Assembly (NCBI GenBank): GCA_910579785.1
Contig: CAJTVJ010000003.1
Coordinates: forward strand, 59,480 to 123,479
DNA length: 64,000 nucleotides
From: an uncultured Christensenella sp.
GTDB taxonomy: Bacteria; Bacillota; Clostridia; Christensenellales; UBA3700
Reading direction: 5' to 3'
Part shown: positions 16,954-25,238 of the stretch, in pieces
Layout: each line of letters starts with the position of its first letter
Position numbering within the stretch: position 1 is the first letter of the stretch
The notes under the pieces: model-generated
The model's input: the letters and a program-made list of their open reading frames with translations, nothing else
Database searches by the model: none
Told to the model about the DNA's origin: nothing
Position numbers and translations under genes: made by a program

Positions 16954-18273
16954 ATGAGAAAGAGAAGTCTAAAAATATCGTTGATAAGTGTCGCTGTCCT
17001 AGCGGTCGTTGTTGCAATAACGTTGCTCAGCGTTTATTTTGCAACAAGCAAAAAGATGTCTGAGTACGTCGAATGTCAAGTCGTTAAGTTGGACGGAAGA
17101 TATAAGACTACTGTCGATAAGAGATTTGGCAAGTACTTGGGGCATCCCGACCTTGTGGAGATAGACGGCACTTTGATGACGTTTTATCCCTCAGGACACG
17201 GCAAAGGCGCCATCATTGGCAAAGTCAGCAATGACTTGGGGCAGTCTTGGCAGGATATGACAAATCTTCCCAAGTCTTGGGTAAATTCTATGGAAACTCC
17301 ATGCGTATACAAATTGACGAGGACCGACGGCAGTCAGGTCTTGGTATTGACGTCGGGATGTCCTAATTGGGCGGCAGACGGCATACTTCCCGACGGCTTC
17401 AACAGCTCGCTGTCGTTTGACGGCGGCAAGACGTGGAGCGAGTTTGATCATCTATACGGCAAAGAATGGGCATTGAGCGAGTTTGGCGACAGCAATAAGG
17501 CGTATGACGGAGTCGTTGCAATGAGTTCTCTTACTCAGCTTAAAGACAAAGACGGCAGATTTATAGACAAGTGGATGGCGACTTTCCATCGCGGTGCGCA
17601 CGACAAAGGAATGGACGCGGGCAATGGATATACCAACTATCGCACCTATCTCACCATTGAAGGCGACAAGGCGGTATGGTCGCGCCCAGAGCCGATATTC
17701 ACCGAGCAACAGCATATTTTGGAAGATAAGTACGGCATGTGCGAGTTGGAGATAATACGCAACGAAAAGGACGATTGTCTTATCATGCTTGCGCGTCCCA
17801 ACAGAAGGGTGAGCAACGCGCTTATTTGTTATTCTTATGACGAGGGAGAGACGTGGAGCGATCCCAGACAACTTCCAAATTGTCTGACGGGCGACAGGCA
17901 CAAGGCAGAATACGACCCTGTCAGCGGCAAACTTATCATAAGCTTTCGACAGTTGCTGCAAGACGGCGATAAATACAAGACAAATGCTTTTGCCGCCGAC
18001 AGCGTGATGTCGGAAGGTTGGGTAGCATGGGTGGGAGATTTTGACGATCTCATGAGTTATGCCGACAGCGACAGCGCAAACGACGCTTACGGCGACGGTC
18101 TTATCGTACTCGGCAAAAATTATAAAGGCGCAGATTGCGGTTACAGCGGAGTGGTGATACTCGGCGACGGCACGGCAATATTGCATTCATACGGATATTT
18201 TGACGCAGGCGCGACGAAGCCGTATATTATGCAGACCAAGTTTAAGATAAACGACGTAATAAAATCAAAATAA
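16954..18273 (+). CDS. Exported sialidase/BNR-repeat protein
   Basis: A 439-residue six-bladed beta-propeller protein with an N-terminal signal or membrane anchor (about residues 8-29). Three Asp-box motifs (SxDxGxxW) can be read: SNDLGQSW, SFDGGKTW and SYDEGETW. Asp boxes are structural marks of sialidases. The Arg-rich FRIP motif of classic GH33 enzymes is not obvious at the N-terminus, where HPDLVEIDGTLMTFYPSGHG stands instead, so the exact substrate is less certain than for the sialidase at 52.9 kb. Being exported, it could release terminal sugars outside the cell for uptake. It is monocistronic, with a consensus promoter and an apparently leaderless start. Confidence 0.8.
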   Translation: MRKRSLKISLISVAVLAVVVAITLLSVYFATSKKMSEYVECQVVKLDGRYKTTVDKRFGKYLGHPDLVEIDGTLMTFYPSGHGKGAIIGKVSNDLGQSWQDMTNLPKSWVNSMETPCVYKLTRTDGSQVLVLTSGCPNWAADGILPDGFNSSLSFDGGKTWSEFDHLYGKEWALSEFGDSNKAYDGVVAMSSLTQLKDKDGRFIDKWMATFHRGAHDKGMDAGNGYTNYRTYLTIEGDKAVWSRPEPIFTEQQHILEDKYGMCELEIIRNEKDDCLIMLARPNRRVSNALICYSYDEGETWSDPRQLPNCLTGDRHKAEYDPVSGKLIISFRQLLQDGDKYKTNAFAADSVMSEGWVAWVGDFDDLMSYADSDSANDAYGDGLIVLGKNYKGADCGYSGVVILGDGTAILHSYGYFDAGATKPYIMQTKFKINDVIKSK

Positions 18274-18352
18274 TTAGCTATATATTATTTAAATGTCAAG
18301 TTGCATTGATCTATAAATCAATGAATATGCTTTGCAAAATTTATAAAATTAT

Positions 18353-18570
18353 TTATTTCTTTCCAAGCATCTTTGCGGCATATGCAGGCGAGAGGTATTT
18401 GTCGCGAGGCGACGTGTATCCGCAATACGGAGTGATTTTTCTAAGCTGCTTTTCGTGGTCTTCAAAGTTCTCGGCAGGCAATAGGACGGGTCAGCATAGC
18501 ACTTTTTGCGATAAGAATACGTCGCCGCTTTGATGATACGTCTTACGATATTTGCGCCGAGTGAACTCAT
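18353..18570 (-). pseudogene. Frameshifted small gene downstream of the phosphotransferase
   Basis: The ATG overlaps the upstream gene's stop codon (ATGA), and the first ~27 residues (MSSLGANIVRRIIKAATYSY...) read like a natural protein start. Near 18485 the natural-looking sequence passes into another frame, where it continues as PAENFEDHEKQLRKITPYCG and then SPRDKYLSPAYAAKMLGKK, ending at a TAA (18353-18355). The uninterrupted frame instead gives Ser/Thr/Arg-rich sequence of shadow type. I read this as a gene of about 72 residues broken by a single-base indel, or a sequencing error. Family not recognised. Confidence 0.5.
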
Positions 18571-19514
18571 AACTTTTTAAGCTGTCTATACATATTTTTT
18601 ATCAGCGGATTCATTATGAAGTTGACAAGTATTCCCGACGTGATAAAGCAGTATACTTCGTTAAACAGTCCGTAAAAGGCGCATTTCGCGTCGCAGTATT
18701 TGCTGGCGCCGTATTTTTGGATATAGGTCTTTCTAAGATAAAATCTCTTGCCGTTTATGTTGTCAAACTGAAACAAATCAAATTCTCTATCCGCATACAT
18801 AGAATTGAGCGGATCTATAAAGCCCGTGATATTGCGTTTGCTATCCAGCATTATATTGTTGATATTCAAATCGCCGTGGATAAGGCATGCGTCGGTGACT
18901 TTCTCGCTGAATATCACGTCGAATTTATCCCAAGCGGCGCGCATTGCGGCAATGACTTTGGGCGAAAGACTGCCTGCGTCGCACAGTCCTTGCGCGGTGT
19001 CTAATATCTCTTTGGCAAACGGCTTATAGTAGTCCAGCCAACTCTCGTATTGAGGATTGGATACTTCGCCGAATTTATCGTATTTGCAAAGGTGTATCTC
19101 GTGCAGCGCGCTTGTCACTTTATCTGCAAAATCAAGTCTTTTGCGCTTGCTCCTTACGCGCATATCCAGACAAAAGAAAGCAGTCTTTCCCTCGATCCTT
19201 TCCATTGCATAACAGTCAATGGGGATCACGCCGTCGGCAGGACGGCTAAACAATACGCGCGGCATAGGCACGGGGCAGTGCTTTGCGACGGTTGTCAAAT
19301 CGTATACTTCTTTATCAAGCATATTCTTTGCTCTCAAAAATTTTATCACAATCCTTTCTCCGTCGTCAAAATCTATGCCAAAAGCTTTGCCGAAAGAGCC
19401 GCCGCCGATATATTTGATTTTCTCTATCTTTTTTTCAAACTTTTCTTTTACAACCTGCGTGGCATAATTTATCGCCGTCTTTTCATCTAAGGGTATCGCA
19501 TTGATTATCTGCAT
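18567..19514 (-). CDS. Aminoglycoside phosphotransferase (APH)-fold kinase
   Basis: A 315-residue protein of the APH/choline kinase fold. The Gly-rich nucleotide loop is IGGGSFGKAFGI, the ATP-binding Lys is in VIKFLRA, the catalytic loop is IHGDLNINNIMLD (Brenner-type HGDxxxxN), and the metal-binding Asp follows in GFIDPLNSMYADREFDLFQ. Family members phosphorylate aminoglycosides, macrolides, choline, homoserine or sugars; which one applies here cannot be told, so resistance is only a possibility. The longer reading frame starts at a GTG seven codons earlier, but the ATG at 19514 has AAGGCGG upstream and is preferred. The following small broken gene overlaps its stop. Confidence 0.8.
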   Translation of the reverse strand: MQIINAIPLDEKTAINYATQVVKEKFEKKIEKIKYIGGGSFGKAFGIDFDDGERIVIKFLRAKNMLDKEVYDLTTVAKHCPVPMPRVLFSRPADGVIPIDCYAMERIEGKTAFFCLDMRVRSKRKRLDFADKVTSALHEIHLCKYDKFGEVSNPQYESWLDYYKPFAKEILDTAQGLCDAGSLSPKVIAAMRAAWDKFDVIFSEKVTDACLIHGDLNINNIMLDSKRNITGFIDPLNSMYADREFDLFQFDNINGKRFYLRKTYIQKYGASKYCDAKCAFYGLFNEVYCFITSGILVNFIMNPLIKNMYRQLKKL

Positions 19515-19570
19515 TGTAATATCCGCCTTTTCCACTATGTCGACATAGTGCTTGATGTTTTTTATAAGTC

Positions 19571-19602
19571 TGGTGGAGAATATGTAACGTAAAACGAATT
19601 TT
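19571..19602 (+). repeat. Island repeat copy 1 (GGTGGAG...TAAAACGAAT)
   Basis: The first of three similar ~30-base sequences of form TGGTGGAG-N7-AAC(C/G)TAAAACGAAT, all in the same orientation. It lies immediately after the 3' end of the minus-strand GNAT-YoaP gene and is preceded by a perfect palindrome, CACTATGTCGACATAGTG, at 19533-19550. Confidence 0.8.
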
Positions 19603-19607
19603 ATAAT

Positions 19608-20360
19608 TCAAGCCAACTGTGCTACAAGGTCAAGAAACTTTTTCTCGTTAAGAATTTCATTAGATACATATTGCCCATTGTAAAATACGGCATAATTTGT
19701 CCACGCCATAGGTGCTTTTTGCGCCTTTTCTTTACTGTCTAACAACACGCTTTCAAACGGTATGCCTTTTTCTTTCGCAACTTGCTCGACTATCGGAATA
19801 TATTTAGCCGTGAACGGACAACCGTGCGAATAATAAACTATGAAACCTTGCTTATCTATTTGCGGCGTTTTTGCGCTGTCTTTGAATTTCGGAACGGGTG
19901 CATTATCGTCAAACGGCAAATACAGTAAAGTAAAAAACGGTTCGGCATTGTCTGCCACTTTGAATCCCTTATAGGCGAGATATTTCGGGTCTGACAGGAA
20001 TGGCATTTTTTTCGTGGAAGCCACAACGGTAAGTCCATATTTGCCTTGCGCTTTTGCGTCGTCAATGCAGGTTTTCAACAAATCATTTGCGTAGCCGTGT
20101 CCTTTTAAAGAGCCCGAGACCCAAAAGCAATTTATGTGCATATAGCCCTCTGCATTGATAGGACACCAAGCGTTTTCAGCAGGGATGTATTCGATAAAAC
20201 ATTTGCCACGCTGGTTAGCTTTCAAGAATACCAGACCGTCTTTCAATCTTTCGGCAAGCCATGCTTTTTTGCTTGATACTTGAATGTCTTTATTGTTTGA
20301 AATAGCGCAACAGATATGTTCTTTATCTAAATTTTCAAGAGTGAGTTTTATATATTCCAT
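19608..20360 (-). CDS. GNAT acetyltransferase with C-terminal YoaP-like domain
   Basis: A 250-residue protein. The first ~150 residues are a GNAT N-acetyltransferase domain; the acetyl-CoA region is around SGSLKGHGYANDLLKTCIDDAK. The remainder, with GFIVYYSHGCPFTAKYIPIV at ~178-197 and a thioredoxin-like pattern of alternating strands and helices, matches the YoaP C-terminal domain known from Bacillus. Function of YoaP proteins is not established. The gene carries its own promoter (GATATAAT upstream on the minus strand). It is bounded by a 30-base island repeat at the 3' end and a long hairpin 5' of its promoter, the same layout as the alpha/beta hydrolase at 25.2 kb. Confidence 0.8.
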   Translation of the reverse strand: MEYIKLTLENLDKEHICCAISNNKDIQVSSKKAWLAERLKDGLVFLKANQRGKCFIEYIPAENAWCPINAEGYMHINCFWVSGSLKGHGYANDLLKTCIDDAKAQGKYGLTVVASTKKMPFLSDPKYLAYKGFKVADNAEPFFTLLYLPFDDNAPVPKFKDSAKTPQIDKQGFIVYYSHGCPFTAKYIPIVEQVAKEKGIPFESVLLDSKEKAQKAPMAWTNYAVFYNGQYVSNEILNEKKFLDLVAQLA

Positions 20361-20451
20361 TTCGATTAAACCGCCTTTTAAGATATTTATATTATATCAC
20401 AAATAAACGGCATTTTCAACTGTATAACTGCGCTTAAAGTATAATGGCACT

Positions 20452-20515
20452 GTGGCGGGTGCTTGATAAAATAAAACAAGCGGCTCGCTGACGCTCGCCG
20501 TCAAGCACCCGCCAC
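20452..20515. repeat. Long hairpin repeat, copy 1
   Basis: A perfect 15-bp inverted repeat (GTGGCGGGTGCTTGA / TCAAGCACCCGCCAC) encloses a 34-base GC-rich loop. The block with its flanks (about 20422-20576, through AAATCGGGGTTCGCGCGCAG) recurs at 25972-26133. It makes up most of the 324-base gap between the GNAT-YoaP gene and the next operon; the rest of the gap is an AT-rich promoter region. Confidence 0.88.
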
Positions 20516-20684
20516 AAACCGACACAACGCAACGAAAAAGCAAGAACGGCAACTAAAAATCGGGGTTCGCGCGCAGGCTTTTCGCAAAACCTCGATTGTT
20601 GAATTGTAATTACAACCCATCAATACTTGAAAAACTATTAAAATTATGCTATAATTATTTTAATTAAGTTTTCGAGGGAATAAA

Positions 20685-21137
20685 ATGGCTTACTCTTTTA
20701 AGAGCGTAACGATACGCACGGACAATTCTGAGAGCGGAATGCTAAAAATCAACGAACTTTGGACGGATATTATGACGGGTAAAGTGCCGCTTGACTTTAT
20801 AGAGAACGGCGCACCCGTAAAAGGTTTGTCGCCTATATCGGCATACAGCGATTATGAGAGCGACGAAAAGGGTAAATATAATTTATCCGTCATGACCGTA
20901 ACCGCCGATTTCTTTGCCAAAATGGAAAGTTTTGTCTCGCAAGGACAGTATATTAAAATCGACGAAAGCGGCGAAACGATTACTGAATGCGCGAACAAAG
21001 CATGGTCTAAGATTTGGGATCTTACTGCAAGCGGTGAACTCAAACGCGCTTTTACTATTGACTACGAAAGCACCGTTCCTAGCGAATATACCAAAGACGG
21101 TAAGGCGCATTGCTATTTGTACATAGCGGTAAAGTGA
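20685..21137 (+). CDS. GyrI-like / AraC effector-binding domain protein
   Basis: A 150-residue single-domain protein. Its pattern, an early TPLSxI-type segment (KVPLDFIENGAPVKGLSPISAYSDYES), a central strand-rich region (YNLSVMTVTADF) and a late WSKIWDLTASGELKRAFTIDYESTVP, fits the SHS2-type effector-binding domain found alone in GyrI-like proteins and at the C-terminus of AraC/MerR regulators. Stand-alone members bind or hydrolyse small cyclic or toxic compounds, or inhibit gyrase. It is the first gene of a seven-gene plus-strand operon with overlaps or very short gaps, and has GAGGGA as ribosome binding site. Confidence 0.7.
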   Translation: MAYSFKSVTIRTDNSESGMLKINELWTDIMTGKVPLDFIENGAPVKGLSPISAYSDYESDEKGKYNLSVMTVTADFFAKMESFVSQGQYIKIDESGETITECANKAWSKIWDLTASGELKRAFTIDYESTVPSEYTKDGKAHCYLYIAVK

Positions 21138-21143
21138 AACAGT

Positions 21144-21803
21144 ATGATTGAAATTAAAACTTGGATTGCGGAATTCACAAACAAATTAGAGCGAACATTT
21201 TTGGGGCGCGTATGGTTTATCGGTTTGCAAGGCAGTTACGGCAGAGACGAGGCAACGGAAGCAAGCGATATAGACGTAGTTGTTATTCTCGACGAATTGC
21301 GTATAGACGATTTGAAAGTCTATCGTGATATGCTCGATACACTGTCGAACAGAGAACTTATTTGCGGTTTTATTTCGGGCAAGGACGAACTTTTGAATTG
21401 GGAAACGAGCGACCTTTTTCAATTCTATTATGACACCACGCCCATTAAAGGAACTCTCGATTGCTTGCTCGAAAAGATAGATATAAAAGCAGTCAAACGG
21501 GCTATAAAAATCGGTGCGTGCAATATTTATCACGCTTGCGTGCATAACTTCGTACACGAAAAAAGTGAAGATATACTTCGCTCGCTTTACAAATCGGCAG
21601 TGTTTGTGATACAAGCAGTATGGTTTTACAAAACGGGCAAGTACATAAAGTCTAAAACCGAATTGCAAAACGCAATCAATCCGCCGTCAGCCGTTCTTAC
21701 GACGGCACTAAACTTAAAGAACGGCGCAGACGTAAAGTTTGAAGAAATGTCGGAGCTTTTAATAAATTGGGCGACAGCCGTTATCGGAGGTTATAACGAA
21801 TGA
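21144..21803 (+). CDS. Nucleotidyltransferase-domain protein (MNT-HEPN-like)
   Basis: A 219-residue protein. The polymerase-beta superfamily motif is GSYGRDEATEASDIDVVVI (GS-x10-DxD) near residues 30-48, as in aminoglycoside adenylyltransferases and MNT antitoxin-type proteins. The C-terminal half is helical, with a HACVHNFVHEK and YKSAVFVIQAVWFYKTGKYI region that resembles a HEPN or substrate-binding helical domain. It could modify a small molecule such as an aminoglycoside, or AMPylate a protein. It starts 6 bases after the previous stop and overlaps the next gene by 4 bases. Confidence 0.72.
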   Translation: MIEIKTWIAEFTNKLERTFLGRVWFIGLQGSYGRDEATEASDIDVVVILDELRIDDLKVYRDMLDTLSNRELICGFISGKDELLNWETSDLFQFYYDTTPIKGTLDCLLEKIDIKAVKRAIKIGACNIYHACVHNFVHEKSEDILRSLYKSAVFVIQAVWFYKTGKYIKSKTELQNAINPPSAVLTTALNLKNGADVKFEEMSELLINWATAVIGGYNE

Positions 21804-22390
21804 AAAAAATTCTATATGTTATCTTGGAACAATGGGCGGATTGGGAACTTGCTTATATCTCGTCAGCGGTCAATATGCTCGGCGGCGGAAAGTTTGAAAA
21901 CAAAACGGTATCGCTTACGAAAAATGCCGTTACTTCTATCGGAGGCATTAAATGCTTGCCCGACTACGATATACAAAGCGTTCCATCGGAATACGACGCT
22001 TTAATTCTTATAGGCGGTATGTCTTGGCTCAATGAAAACGCTATGCAAATTAAACCGCTTATAGACGATTGCATAAAGAAAGACAAAGTGTTAGGCGCAA
22101 TTTGCGACGCTTGCAGGTTTTTAGGCTCTGTCGGTGCATTGAATAACGCAAAGCATACTGCTAACGATTTGAACGAATTAAAACAGTATTCGGCTTATAC
22201 CAACGAGCAAGGCTTTATACATAGGCAAGCCGTGTCGGATAATAAAATCATAACGGCAAACGGAACGGCAACTCTTGAATTTGCACGGAAAATATTGAAA
22301 GCGTTGTCTATTGCAAGCGACGAGCAAATAAACGGTTGGTACGACTTTCATAAACTCGGTTTCTATAACGCCGCTATGCCGAAAATGTAG
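21800..22390 (+). CDS. DJ-1/PfpI-family protein
   Basis: A 196-residue class I glutamine amidotransferase-like protein of the DJ-1/PfpI superfamily. The nucleophile elbow is AICDACRFLGSVGAL, where the first Cys sits in the expected position after GAI. A typical LILIGGMSW strand and a late ITANGTATLEFARKIL motif are also seen; the latter is diagnostic of this superfamily. Members act as proteases, glyoxalases/deglycases or chaperones against reactive carbonyls. Coupled by an ATGA overlap to the nucleotidyltransferase gene. Confidence 0.85.
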   Translation: MKKILYVILEQWADWELAYISSAVNMLGGGKFENKTVSLTKNAVTSIGGIKCLPDYDIQSVPSEYDALILIGGMSWLNENAMQIKPLIDDCIKKDKVLGAICDACRFLGSVGALNNAKHTANDLNELKQYSAYTNEQGFIHRQAVSDNKIITANGTATLEFARKILKALSIASDEQINGWYDFHKLGFYNAAMPKM

Positions 22391-22405
22391 TAGAGATTAT
22401 AATTT

Positions 22406-22864
22406 ATGACGATAGAACTTATTAAGGAAAACGAAATACAAGAAACTTGCGATATGGTAGCCCGCGCGTGTAAAAATTCGGTATTTGCCGAGTTTTATCC
22501 GAGGCTGCCGAAATACTTTTCGATTTCGTATGACGAAATAAAACAAAAAGCCGAATACGGACATTTTTACGTTGTCAAAGAAAACGGTAAAATTATCGGG
22601 TGCGGTTGTATCGGCGCGTATTGGGGGAGTTTGACGGAAAGTTGGATAAACACTATTTTTGTTGAGCCGTCCTATCAACATAAAGGAATCGGCAAGAAAA
22701 TTATAGAACATTTGGAAGGCGATGAATATGCTAAAAGAGCAAACCGAATAGAAATTCACTCTGCAATATCGGCGATACCGTTTTATCGCAAATTAGGTTA
22801 CGAACATAAGAACGGAGATTTATCTTACCGCGACGGAATGTTCGACCTCGAAAAGTTTGTTTGA
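22406..22864 (+). CDS. GNAT-family N-acetyltransferase
   Basis: A 152-residue GNAT protein. The acetyl-CoA-binding motif A is IFVEPSYQHKGIGKKIIEHLE (Q/RxxGxG/A signature HKGIGK), preceded by the central beta strands (IIGCGCIGAYWGSLTESWINTI). The late FYRKLGYEHKNGD motif is typical of motif B. Substrate unknown; small-molecule or antibiotic acetylation is possible given its neighbours. It lies 15 bases after the DJ-1 gene and 49 before the tautomerase. Confidence 0.85.
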   Translation: MTIELIKENEIQETCDMVARACKNSVFAEFYPRLPKYFSISYDEIKQKAEYGHFYVVKENGKIIGCGCIGAYWGSLTESWINTIFVEPSYQHKGIGKKIIEHLEGDEYAKRANRIEIHSAISAIPFYRKLGYEHKNGDLSYRDGMFDLEKFV

Positions 22865-22913
22865 CGAATAATTTTGAAAGGGAAGTTCGCCAAAAAATAG
22901 AAAGGAGTTAATA

Positions 22914-23114
22914 ATGCCTTACATAAAAATCGAAAGCGGTAAACTGACCGACGAACAAAAAACAATGCTGATAAAGCGGCTCACCGAAGTGTCTGCGGAA
23001 ATTATGAATATTCCGCAAGAGTTCTTTACGACTACCATTACAGAACTGCCCGATAAAAACTTCGGTATCGGTGGCAAAACAATCGATATTATTAAAAACG
23101 AATATAAAAAATGA
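22914..23114 (+). CDS. 4-oxalocrotonate tautomerase-like protein
   Basis: A 66-residue protein of the tautomerase superfamily. Pro2, directly after the initiator Met, is the catalytic base after Met removal. The pattern MPYIKIESGKLTDEQKTML, then EFFTTTITELPDKNFGIGG, follows that of small tautomerases, which isomerise enol/keto compounds in aromatic breakdown or detoxification. AGGAG precedes the start. It overlaps the next gene by 4 bases. Confidence 0.88.
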   Translation: MPYIKIESGKLTDEQKTMLIKRLTEVSAEIMNIPQEFFTTTITELPDKNFGIGGKTIDIIKNEYKK

Positions 23115-23872
23115 AAGATTGGTTTACGATAGATAAAATAGACGATACGACTTATATCATAAGCGAATACCGCCATTGGGAAGAAACGCATTGCTATCTT
23201 TTAATCGGCAGCGATCGTTGTCTTTTGATTGATACAGGACTCGGCATTTGCAATATATATTACGAAATACGCAAACTGACGGATAAACACGTTACCGCAG
23301 TTGCTACGCATATACATTGGGATCACATAGGCGGACATAATTACTTTCCCGATTTTTACGCCCACAGAGCCGAATTGGATTGGCTGAGCGGTAAATTTCC
23401 GCTTTCTATTCAAACAGTCCGCAATATGGTCATAGACCGTTGCGATTTGCCCGAAGGCTTTGACGTAAGCAAGTATGAGATTTTTCAAGGTACGCCGACA
23501 AAGATTTTGAACGGCGGCGAAATCATAGATTTGGGTGACAGAAAGATAAAAGTCTTGCATACGCTGGGACATTCGCCTGGACACATTTGTTTTTGGGAAA
23601 AAGAACGTGGTTACATATTTACAGGCGATTTGATTTACAAAGATACTCTTTTTGCCTATTATCCGTCAACGGACCCCGAAGCATATTTGCAATCGCTTGA
23701 AACAATAGCGGCGTTACCGTCAAAAAGATTGTTTCCCGCTCATCACTCGCTCGATATACAGCCCGAAATTGCGGTAAGAATGAGAGACGCTTTTCGAGAA
23801 CTGAAAGTGCAAGGCAAATTGCATCACGGCGCAGGAACATTCGATTACGGCGATTGGGCGGTATGGCTGTAA
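23111..23872 (+). CDS. Metallo-beta-lactamase-fold hydrolase
   Basis: A 253-residue MBL-fold hydrolase. The metal-binding HxHxDH motif is His67, His69, Asp71, His72 (THIHWDHIGGH); the third His ligand is in LGHSPGHICFW, then comes the bridging Asp in FTGDLIY, and the last His in FPAHHS. The set of ligands fits a two-metal glyoxalase II/arylsulfatase-like or lactonase hydrolase. It is not specifically a beta-lactamase: there is no signal peptide and it sits in an operon of cytoplasmic small-molecule enzymes. Confidence 0.88.
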   Translation: MKDWFTIDKIDDTTYIISEYRHWEETHCYLLIGSDRCLLIDTGLGICNIYYEIRKLTDKHVTAVATHIHWDHIGGHNYFPDFYAHRAELDWLSGKFPLSIQTVRNMVIDRCDLPEGFDVSKYEIFQGTPTKILNGGEIIDLGDRKIKVLHTLGHSPGHICFWEKERGYIFTGDLIYKDTLFAYYPSTDPEAYLQSLETIAALPSKRLFPAHHSLDIQPEIAVRMRDAFRELKVQGKLHHGAGTFDYGDWAVWL

Positions 23873-23894
23873 AATATCTAAACGGAGTTGAATT

Positions 23895-24353
23895 ATGGAA
23901 CAGTTAATATTCAGTTTACCCGATTTTAGAAACGGTAATAAATTCCCTATCGAATACACGGGCAGAGGGGGAGATTTGTCGCCCGAAATTGTAATTGAAA
24001 ATCTATCCGAAAAAGCCAAAACGCTTGCAGTTACTTTGGAAGATATAAGCCACCCGATAAAAGACTTTACGCATTGGGTTATTTGGAATATTCCTGCGGC
24101 AAGCACAATCGAAAAGGCAATACCGAAAGGTAAATACGTTTTGGATATAGGCGCAACACAGGGGGTAGCGTACGGTATGCACAAATACGCCGGTCCGAAA
24201 CCGCCTCGCGGTAAGACGCATACGTATCGCATAACGGTTTATTCATTAGACTGTTCGATAGACTTATCCGCGAGTAAACGAAAAAAACACTTTCTTAAAA
24301 AAGCAGAAAACCACATATTGCAAAAAGGTTGTCTTGAATATAGTTTTGAATAA
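23895..24353 (+). CDS. PEBP / YbhB-type Raf-kinase-inhibitor-like protein
   Basis: A 152-residue bacterial phosphatidylethanolamine-binding protein of the YbhB/YbcL type. The family motifs are GDLSPEI, the DxSHPIKDFTHWVIWNIP block (the D-P-x-H ligand-binding pocket) and YAGPKPPRGKTHTYRITVYSLD. Biochemical function of bacterial members is unclear. It is the last gene of the plus-strand operon and is followed by a terminator hairpin. Confidence 0.9.
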   Translation: MEQLIFSLPDFRNGNKFPIEYTGRGGDLSPEIVIENLSEKAKTLAVTLEDISHPIKDFTHWVIWNIPAASTIEKAIPKGKYVLDIGATQGVAYGMHKYAGPKPPRGKTHTYRITVYSLDCSIDLSASKRKKHFLKKAENHILQKGCLEYSFE

Positions 24354-24357
24354 AATA

Positions 24358-24394
24358 AAAGCTGTGAGATTCTGCTGACCTCTCAGCTTTTTTG
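24358..24394. terminator. Terminator at the end of the seven-gene operon
   Basis: An 11-bp stem with one mismatch (AAAGCTGTGAG / CTCTCAGCTTT) and T6 lies between converging genes and could act in both directions. Confidence 0.85.
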
Positions 24395-24410
24395 TTAGAT
24401 AAATTGAAAT

Positions 24411-25052
24411 TTATCCTTCAAATCTAGAAATAAACAATTCAATATTTTTATCTTGCAAAAGTTCATAATTCTTTTCAATTGTTTCAATCGGCATATCCCA
24501 CCATTTAAGTTTTAGCAGTCGTTCAATCGTGTTGTCGTCAAATCGTCTTTTAACTACATTTGCAGGATTGCCTACCGCTATGGAATACGGCGGAATATCT
24601 TTTGCTACAACAGCATTCGCGCCTATGATACATCCGTCGCCTATCTTAACTCCGGGCATGATAGTAACATTTTGCCCAATCCAAACATCGTTTCCTATTA
24701 CGGTATCACCCTTATGCGGAACAATATCGTTGGGTATCGTCGGTTTGTTTTCTATAAATATGCCGAAAGGAAACGCCGAAATACCGTTCATAGGGTGATT
24801 TGCGCCGTTCATAATAAATTCTATTCCTTTTGCAATGCTGCAAAACTTTCCGATAATGAGTTTATCTCCTAAATGCGAATAAAAATGTGTGACGTGATCT
24901 TCAAAATCTTCTCCACCTGAACGAATATCGTCATAATAGGTATAATCTCCAACGATAATATTCGGATTTGTTATTATATTTTTTATATAACATAGCGAGG
25001 GAACTTTGGGTTGAGGGTGTATTTCATCCTTGTTTTTGAATAATAAGTTCAT
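24411..25052 (-). CDS. Vat/CatB-like hexapeptide acyltransferase
   Basis: A 213-residue left-handed beta-helix acyltransferase. It matches the layout of the xenobiotic acetyltransferase family: IGKFCSIAKGIEFIMNGANH with the catalytic His, the FPFGIF stretch, then hexapeptide repeats (VIGNDVWIGQNVTIMPGVK, IGDGCIIGANAVVAKDIPPY) and AVGNPANVVKRRF near the end. Vat enzymes acetylate streptogramin A and CatB enzymes chloramphenicol; many family members have unknown substrates. The surrounding island of modifying enzymes supports a resistance or detoxification role. It has GGAG eleven bases upstream. Confidence 0.85.
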   Translation of the reverse strand: MNLLFKNKDEIHPQPKVPSLCYIKNIITNPNIIVGDYTYYDDIRSGGEDFEDHVTHFYSHLGDKLIIGKFCSIAKGIEFIMNGANHPMNGISAFPFGIFIENKPTIPNDIVPHKGDTVIGNDVWIGQNVTIMPGVKIGDGCIIGANAVVAKDIPPYSIAVGNPANVVKRRFDDNTIERLLKLKWWDMPIETIEKNYELLQDKNIELFISRFEG

Positions 25053-25206
25053 TGGAAATAATTCTCCGTAAAATTACTGTTTATCATACAATTATTATAG
25101 TAAAAACAAATTATTTAATCAAGCAAATAGTAAGGCACTCCGAGATTTCTTTCAAATCACAAAGAATATGACCGATAAGAGGGGGGAGTGCTTATCAGTC
25201 ATTATT

Positions 25207-25238
25207 TGGTGGAGCGGTAGCAACCTAAAACGAATTTT
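25207..25238 (+). repeat. Island repeat copy 2 (GGTGGAG...TAAAACGAAT)
   Basis: The second copy of the ~30-base island repeat. The stop codon of the minus-strand alpha/beta hydrolase falls inside it. A GCACTCC/GGAGTGC inverted pair lies just upstream (stem right arm at 25185-25191). Confidence 0.8.

Noticed and set aside
18306..18533. 75-codon plus-strand frame after the sialidase-like gene
   Set aside because: It is antisense to the broken gene at 18353-18570 and has no ribosome binding site.
20452..20515. Classical integron attC site
   Set aside because: The hairpin lacks the RYYYAAC/GTTRRRY core boxes and there is no integrase in the window; kept only as a cassette-like hypothesis.
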